The position numbers and the translations under genes are program-made. A DNA stretch of 64,000 nt from assembly GCF_001672755.1 (NCBI RefSeq), contig NZ_LZKI01000133.1:1-64000 (forward strand), in the 5' to 3' direction. Below, piece after piece: positions 60,156-64,000 of this stretch. This stretch comes from Mycobacterium colombiense (lineage in GTDB: Bacteria; Actinomycetota; Actinomycetes; Mycobacteriales; Mycobacteriaceae). Numbering within the stretch: the first letter of the stretch is position 1; every line of letters starts with the position of its first letter. The notes beneath the pieces were generated by a model, which saw only the letters and a program-made list of their open reading frames with translations, had not been told where the DNA came from and made no database searches.

Positions 60156-61988
60156 TCACGCCGCCCGCGGGATCTGCCGCTTGTCCTCGACCGGTTCGGG
60201 CTCGGTGACGGCATAGCCGAGCCGGCCCGCACCCCAGGTCAGGCCCGCGATCACCATCAGCGTCAGGAACAGCACCACGAACGAGCCGGCGGTGAACAAC
60301 CACACCGGGGCGTTCTGGTCGCGCTCGCGCTGCAGGATGGTGATCTCCTGCACGAACGGCCGGTTCATCGCCGACAGCGCCGGTACCTCGGGCGCCGGGA
60401 TGGCGTCGTCGGCCGGCTCGTAGATCGGCACCGCGGTCATCGTGTAGCCGTCTTGAACCCGGAACAGGGTCTTCCACGAACCCCAGACCGGCAGCGGCCG
60501 GGTGGACTTGTAGTGGCCGGGCCCGACCTTCTCGAGACGGTCGATCTGCAGACCGCGGTCGTTCTCCATCCGGCCCTGCCAGGACAGGATCGTCACCCAG
60601 TCCGGATGTTCGCTGACCATGTCGGCGGGCTGGAGTTGAATGTCGGCCGACACCATGCGTTTTCCGGGTGCACTCGGCAGGTCGGTCAGCAGGATGGTCG
60701 CGTTGTTCTGCCGCGGCACGACGATATGCAGGCCGTTGGCGACGGCGCCACCGATCACCAGCACCGTGGCCACGACCACCGAGATGCCGACGGCCCGGCC
60801 CGGCAGCCGCTGCCCGGTGAGCACCAGTCCGAACAGGGCGCCGCACATCCCCATCAGGACCGCGACCGGCACGGCCATCGCCAGGGCCTCGCCCCACATG
60901 CTGATCGGCCACGGATAGTGGTACACCGCCGAGATCCACAGCGATTCCAGCAACAGCCCGACGGTGCCCACGCCCAGGCCGGCGACGGCACCGAAAACGA
61001 CGGGGCGCTTGAACAATGGGGTCAGCGCGACCAGCTCGACGGCCAGCGCCGGGCCGAGATACAGCGGGAACCAGTTGATCGGGGCGCCCAGTATCGGCCC
61101 GACCAGCAGGGCGACGCCGCCGCGCAGGGCGATGGCGAAGATCGCCGCGATCAGGGCCGCGCCCCGCCCCATGGTGATGCGCGCGGCGACCGCCGCCAGC
61201 GCCGCCGCGGCGGCGATCAGCATGGGCTGCAGGACCAGCCGGAATTGCTCGACGCCGAAGTCATATTCGATCTGGTAGACCGACAGGCCGATGAACATTC
61301 CGCCGAAGGACAGGTAGCGCAGGAAGGTGATGAAAACGCCGTGGTAGACGTCCTCGCCTTCGTCGGCCTCGCCTTCGCGCTCCAGCATCAGCACCGCGAA
61401 CAGTGAGAAGCAGGCGCCGCCGATCATCATCAAATGCGTTGGGCCCCAAAGGGTTACATCTTGCCCGAAGATGCGGTGCCAGACGTCGTCGAGCGGGAAC
61501 CCGATCATCGCGTACAGTCCGCAGCCGGCCATCAGCACGCCGCCCACCGGTGCATGCCAGTTGCGCGTGATGCGCACCGGCGCGGGGCCGGGCTTGTCGA
61601 ATGGCAGGACGACCGACACCATGCCGGCCAGGAACACCCCGAACAATCCGATGATGATGAAGTAGTGCGCCGGGTTGGCCAGCGGGCCCGGGTCACGGCC
61701 GTTGCCGATGTGCCAGCTGACGTCCCAGATGAAGCCGAACAGCGCGCAGATGATCGACGTGGTGAAGATCAGGATCGGCAGCGCCACCCAGTTGGGCCGG
61801 TGGAATTTCTCGCCCACCTTGTCGGCAGCGCGGGTCAGCCACTGAATGCGATGGGTGCGATGGGCATGGCCCACCCACAGCATCAGCAGCGTGATCACCA
61901 CCGCGGCGATCGACAGCCCGATCACCTGGTTCAGCCCCGCGCCGCGCGCGGGTGCCTCAGCAACAATCACCAGTTCGTTCGACCGCAT
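60156..61988 (-). CDS. Large polytopic membrane protein with duplicated WH...D...PxH motif and YtkA-like C-terminal domain
   Basis: 610 residues from ATG 61988, preceded by GGGAGG 7 nt upstream (TTG 62003 lies upstream of that site). About twelve membrane segments fill residues 20-415. A motif WHx3GxD-x(5-6)-PxH occurs twice: His93, Asp99, His108 and His171, Asp177, His185. Such intramembrane His/Asp sets are typical of metal or haem sites. Residues about 430-545 are extracytoplasmic with GPGHYKSTRPLPVWGSWKTL, resembling YtkA/FixH-type domains of copper and oxidase maturation proteins; a final helix lies at about 570-590. It is 4 bp upstream of the lipoprotein gene. No family name is known to me. 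Confidence 0.75.
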   Translation of the reverse strand: MRSNELVIVAEAPARGAGLNQVIGLSIAAVVITLLMLWVGHAHRTHRIQWLTRAADKVGEKFHRPNWVALPILIFTTSIICALFGFIWDVSWHIGNGRDPGPLANPAHYFIIIGLFGVFLAGMVSVVLPFDKPGPAPVRITRNWHAPVGGVLMAGCGLYAMIGFPLDDVWHRIFGQDVTLWGPTHLMMIGGACFSLFAVLMLEREGEADEGEDVYHGVFITFLRYLSFGGMFIGLSVYQIEYDFGVEQFRLVLQPMLIAAAAALAAVAARITMGRGAALIAAIFAIALRGGVALLVGPILGAPINWFPLYLGPALAVELVALTPLFKRPVVFGAVAGLGVGTVGLLLESLWISAVYHYPWPISMWGEALAMAVPVAVLMGMCGALFGLVLTGQRLPGRAVGISVVVATVLVIGGAVANGLHIVVPRQNNATILLTDLPSAPGKRMVSADIQLQPADMVSEHPDWVTILSWQGRMENDRGLQIDRLEKVGPGHYKSTRPLPVWGSWKTLFRVQDGYTMTAVPIYEPADDAIPAPEVPALSAMNRPFVQEITILQRERDQNAPVWLFTAGSFVVLFLTLMVIAGLTWGAGRLGYAVTEPEPVEDKRQIPRAA

Positions 61989-62102
61989 CGTCGTGCCTCC
62001 CAACCGCGCCGGGCTGCCCCGGAGGATCCGATTGATGTCAACCGCTTATTACTGCCAAGTAGGGTCCGTGATTGTTTGTTTAATGCCCCGATCCAGGTCG
62101 CG

Positions 62103-62291
62103 TCAATCACGCTCTTTGTCGGGCGTGTCGGGATGCGAAGCGTCCTTGCCGGCGCCCGTGGTGCGCCGGCCCTCCCTGCGGTCGCGCAGCGCGATGTACA
62201 AAATCACCCCGACGACGATCACCGCAGGCAGAAACGCCGGCGCCGCCAACAGCAGGTAGTGGTGCGCCAGGAATTCGACGTGCGGAGTCAC
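62103..62291 (-). CDS. Small single-pass membrane protein, first gene of the putative copper-linked operon
   Basis: 62 residues from GTG 62291 (TTG 62294 is an alternative). The N-terminus EFLAHHYLLLAAPAFLPAVI runs into one membrane helix ending VVGVILYIAL, followed by a charged tail (RDRREGRRTTGAGKDASHPD). The His pair HHY sits at the outer end of the helix. It is 115 bp upstream of the 610-residue membrane protein on the same strand and divergent from bioB. It may be an assembly or regulatory subunit of that complex; this is inferred from position. Confidence 0.62.
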   Translation of the reverse strand: MTPHVEFLAHHYLLLAAPAFLPAVIVVGVILYIALRDRREGRRTTGAGKDASHPDTPDKERD

Positions 62292-62301
62292 CAAGGTCGT
62301 A

Positions 62302-62313
62302 TACCCATAGGTA
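62302..62313. promoter_or_regulatory. Dyad resembling CsoR/RicR copper operators
   Basis: TACC-CATA-GGTA, perfect 4-bp arms, within GTATACCCATAGGTAGG just upstream of the small membrane-protein gene and between it and bioB. Mycobacterial copper regulators recognise TACCC/GGGTA-type palindromes. Flanking GGTCGTATAC and GGTCGTGTAC (62295-62304, 62314-62323) are direct repeats. The arms are shorter than consensus, so the assignment is tentative. Confidence 0.4.
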
Positions 62314-62428
62314 GGTCGTGTACTTGGGCCGTTACCCTACTTTGAACACCTTTCATTCACCGCTGCCATCACACGTGGCAGATGTGTCCCCACGCGCGGA
62401 CACGAAAAAGAGGCAAGGGGAGTACCTG

Positions 62429-63466
62429 GTGACTCAAGCGGCAACTCGACCGGCGGCCGAAACCGGCAACGACGAGGACATCCTGGCGGTGGCCCGGCAG
62501 CAGGTGCTGGAGGACGGCCAGGGATTGAGCCGGGACCAGGTGCTGCGGGTGTTGCAGCTGCCCGACGACCGCCTCGACGAACTGTTGGCGCTGGCCCACG
62601 ACGTGCGGATGCGCTGGTGCGGTCCCGAGGTCGAGGTCGAGGGCATCATCAGCCTGAAGACCGGCGGCTGCCCGGAGGACTGTCACTTCTGCTCGCAGTC
62701 GGGTCTGTTCGCGTCGCCGGTGCGCAGCGCGCGGCTCGACATCCCCAGCCTGGTCGAGGCGGCCAAGCAGACCGCCAAGTCCGGCGCCACCGAATTCTGC
62801 ATCGTGGCCGCCGTGCGCGGGCCGGACGAGCGGCTGCTGGCCCAGGTCGCGGCCGGTATCGAGGCGATCCGCAACGAGGTCGAGATCAACATCGCCTGCT
62901 CGTTGGGGATGCTGACGGCCGAGCAGGTCGAGCAGCTCTCCGAGATGGGCGTGCACCGCTACAACCACAACCTGGAGACCGCCCGTTCGTTCTTCACCAA
63001 CGTGGTGACCACGCACAGCTGGGAAGAGCGCTGGGAGACGCTGTCGATGGTCCGTGACGCCGGCATGGAGGTCTGCTGCGGCGGCATCCTCGGCATGGGC
63101 GAGACGCTGGAACAGCGCGCGGAATTCGCCGCCGAACTGGCCGAACTGGGTCCCGATGAGGTGCCGCTGAACTTCCTCAACCCGCGGCCCGGCACCCCCT
63201 TCGGCGACCTGGAGGTCATGCCGGCGAGCGAGGCGCTGAAGTCGGTGGCCGCGTTCCGGCTGGCGCTGCCCCGCACCATGCTGCGATTCGCCGGCGGCCG
63301 GGAGATCACTCTGGGCGACCTGGGCGCCAAGAAGGGCATCCTCGGCGGCATCAACGCCGTCATCGTCGGCAACTACCTGACCACGCTGGGCCGGCCCGCC
63401 GAATCCGACCTGGAATTGCTGGACGACCTGCAGATGCCCCTCAAGGGCCTCAACGCCAGCTTGTAG
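62429..63466 (+). CDS. bioB: Biotin synthase
   Basis: 345 residues. Radical SAM motif CPEDCHFC with Cys81, Cys85 and Cys88 for the [4Fe-4S] cluster; downstream [30 protein letters not shown] and [10 protein letters not shown] are conserved BioB blocks. It inserts sulfur into dethiobiotin. GTG 62429 is supported by GGGGAG (62417-62422) and gives the VTQAATRP start found in M. tuberculosis; the upstream in-frame GTG 62318 lies in the promoter region. It is followed closely by bsaP, whose product is needed by mycobacterial BioB. Separated by about 8 kb of accessory genes from bioAFD. Confidence 0.97.
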   Translation: MTQAATRPAAETGNDEDILAVARQQVLEDGQGLSRDQVLRVLQLPDDRLDELLALAHDVRMRWCGPEVEVEGIISLKTGGCPEDCHFCSQSGLFASPVRSARLDIPSLVEAAKQTAKSGATEFCIVAAVRGPDERLLAQVAAGIEAIRNEVEINIACSLGMLTAEQVEQLSEMGVHRYNHNLETARSFFTNVVTTHSWEERWETLSMVRDAGMEVCCGGILGMGETLEQRAEFAAELAELGPDEVPLNFLNPRPGTPFGDLEVMPASEALKSVAAFRLALPRTMLRFAGGREITLGDLGAKKGILGGINAVIVGNYLTTLGRPAESDLELLDDLQMPLKGLNASL

Positions 63467-63495
63467 GCCGGCTTCGCGGCTAGGGTTGGAGACTT

Positions 63496-63723
63496 GTGGT
63501 TGGCGATTTGGGCGCAGCGGTCAGCGCCGGCGTCTACAACGTCTACACCGGGGAATTAGGGGGCACCTCAGTGCCGACAGCGGCTCAGTTGGGTCTCGAG
63601 CCTCCGCGGTTCTGCGCGGCGTGCGGTCGCCGGATGGTGGTGCAGGTTCGCCCCGACGGCTGGCGCGCGCGCTGCTCGAGGCACGGTGAGGTCGATTCCG
63701 GCGATCTGGAGACGCAGCGGTGA
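63496..63723 (+). CDS. bsaP: Biotin synthase auxiliary protein
   Basis: 75 residues. Cys40 and Cys43 (FCAACGRRM) and Cys60 with His63 (RARCSRHG) form a small metal-binding site. The gene directly after bioB corresponds to M. tuberculosis Rv1590, recently reported as a small Fe-S auxiliary protein required for activity of mycobacterial-type biotin synthase. GTG 63496 is the start, 29 bp after bioB. Its TGA overlaps the GTG of the next gene (GTGA), so it belongs to a bioB-bsaP-membrane-protein operon. Confidence 0.88.
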   Translation: MVGDLGAAVSAGVYNVYTGELGGTSVPTAAQLGLEPPRFCAACGRRMVVQVRPDGWRARCSRHGEVDSGDLETQR

Positions 63724-64000
63724 CCCAGCCGGCCAACACCGATGCGCCTCTCGTCACCGTTTCCCGGCGGGCGCGGCTGCGCGCGCTCCTGGTCGTGGCC
63801 CTCGGGTCGGCGGCCACCGGCCTGGTGATCGGCGGAGTGTGGGCGTGGATCGCCCCGCCGATTCGCGCCGTGGTGGCCCTCACCCGTTCGGGCGAGCGCG
63901 TCCATGACTATCTGGGCAACGAGTCCGAGCACTTCTTCGTCGCGCCGGCCCTGATGCTGGGGCTGCTGACGGTGCTGGCGGTGGTCGCCTCGGTCGGGGT
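63720..64000 (+). CDS. Membrane protein (Rv1591-like, DUF2567), 3' end outside window
   Basis: GTG 63720 overlaps the bsaP stop by 4 bp; the frame stays open to the window end (93 codons). The visible part has a basic start ([20 protein letters not shown]), a first membrane helix through [16 protein letters not shown], then a loop [18 protein letters not shown] and the beginning of a second helix ([20 protein letters not shown]). M. tuberculosis Rv1591, the next gene after Rv1590, is a membrane protein of this kind. Function unknown. Confidence 0.78.
   Translation, partial: MTQPANTDAPLVTVSRRARLRALLVVALGSAATGLVIGGVWAWIAPPIRAVVALTRSGERVHDYLGNESEHFFVAPALMLGLLTVLAVVASVG

Noticed and set aside
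62320..62350. BioQ-type operator before bioB
   Set aside because: TTGAACACC gives only a half site; no matching second arm at the required spacing.

Overview
The window is high-GC actinobacterial chromosome from a slow-growing Mycobacterium, probably related to the M. avium complex. From memory, its backbone follows the M. tuberculosis H37Rv order from about Rv1531 to Rv1591: NMO, the Rv1535 homologue, ileS, dinX, ansA, lspA, an RluD-type synthase, glbN, two SDR reductases, dnaE1, fadD11, plsB1, a nitroreductase, ilvA, treZYX, an acyltransferase, ripD, bioAFD, bioB and bsaP. Start codons are often GTG, and many genes have a TANNNT -10 hexamer 5-8 nt before the start codon, the mycobacterial leaderless arrangement. 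I saw no tRNA, rRNA, CRISPR array or intact insertion sequence.

Layout. 1-4.9 kb: end of a nonribosomal peptide synthetase with a terminal reductase domain. 4.9-8.1 kb: AraC regulator, VOC protein, carboxymuconolactone-decarboxylase-like protein and nitronate monooxygenase. 8.1-12.5 kb: an RNA-rich control region with an M-box (Mg2+) riboswitch, a possible 26-codon leader ORF, a small protein gene, a long hairpin and an Ile-specific T-box ahead of ileS. 12.5-18.4 kb: housekeeping genes, a methyltransferase and glbN, with a 29-codon remnant of lprI beside glbN. 18.6-23.5 kb: two short-chain reductases, an MmpL transporter and an SRPBCC protein, with a perfect 21-bp inverted repeat between the last two. 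23.5-27 kb: dnaE1.

27-29.4 kb is a divergent MerR-controlled cassette (metallo-beta-lactamase fold and PPOX proteins against MerR and VOC proteins). 29.5-33.2 kb is the translationally coupled fadD11-plsB1 lipid pair. 33.3-36.6 kb is an accessory block (DUF6065-like protein, FAD monooxygenase, small protein, TetR) with a clear two-operator promoter region. 36.7-40.6 kb holds the nitroreductase, ilvA and a divergent MocR/flavin-protein pair. 40.5-46.9 kb is the trehalose-from-glycogen operon treX-treY-treZ plus an unannotated 58-codon ORF. 47-50.9 kb holds envelope genes, including catalytically dead RipD with a VNTR-like tail and a structured leader.

51-54.7 kb is bioA-bioF-bioD-2H phosphoesterase; bioB and bsaP at 62.4-63.7 kb complete the late biotin pathway. 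Between them lie two accessory minus-strand operons. One encodes a sensor with a degenerate class III cyclase domain, coupled to an MscS channel with an altered cyclic-nucleotide-binding domain. The other is a four-gene membrane/lipoprotein operon with cupredoxin-like and YtkA-like features and a TACC-N4-GGTA dyad at its promoter, my best candidate for an undescribed (possibly copper-linked) system.
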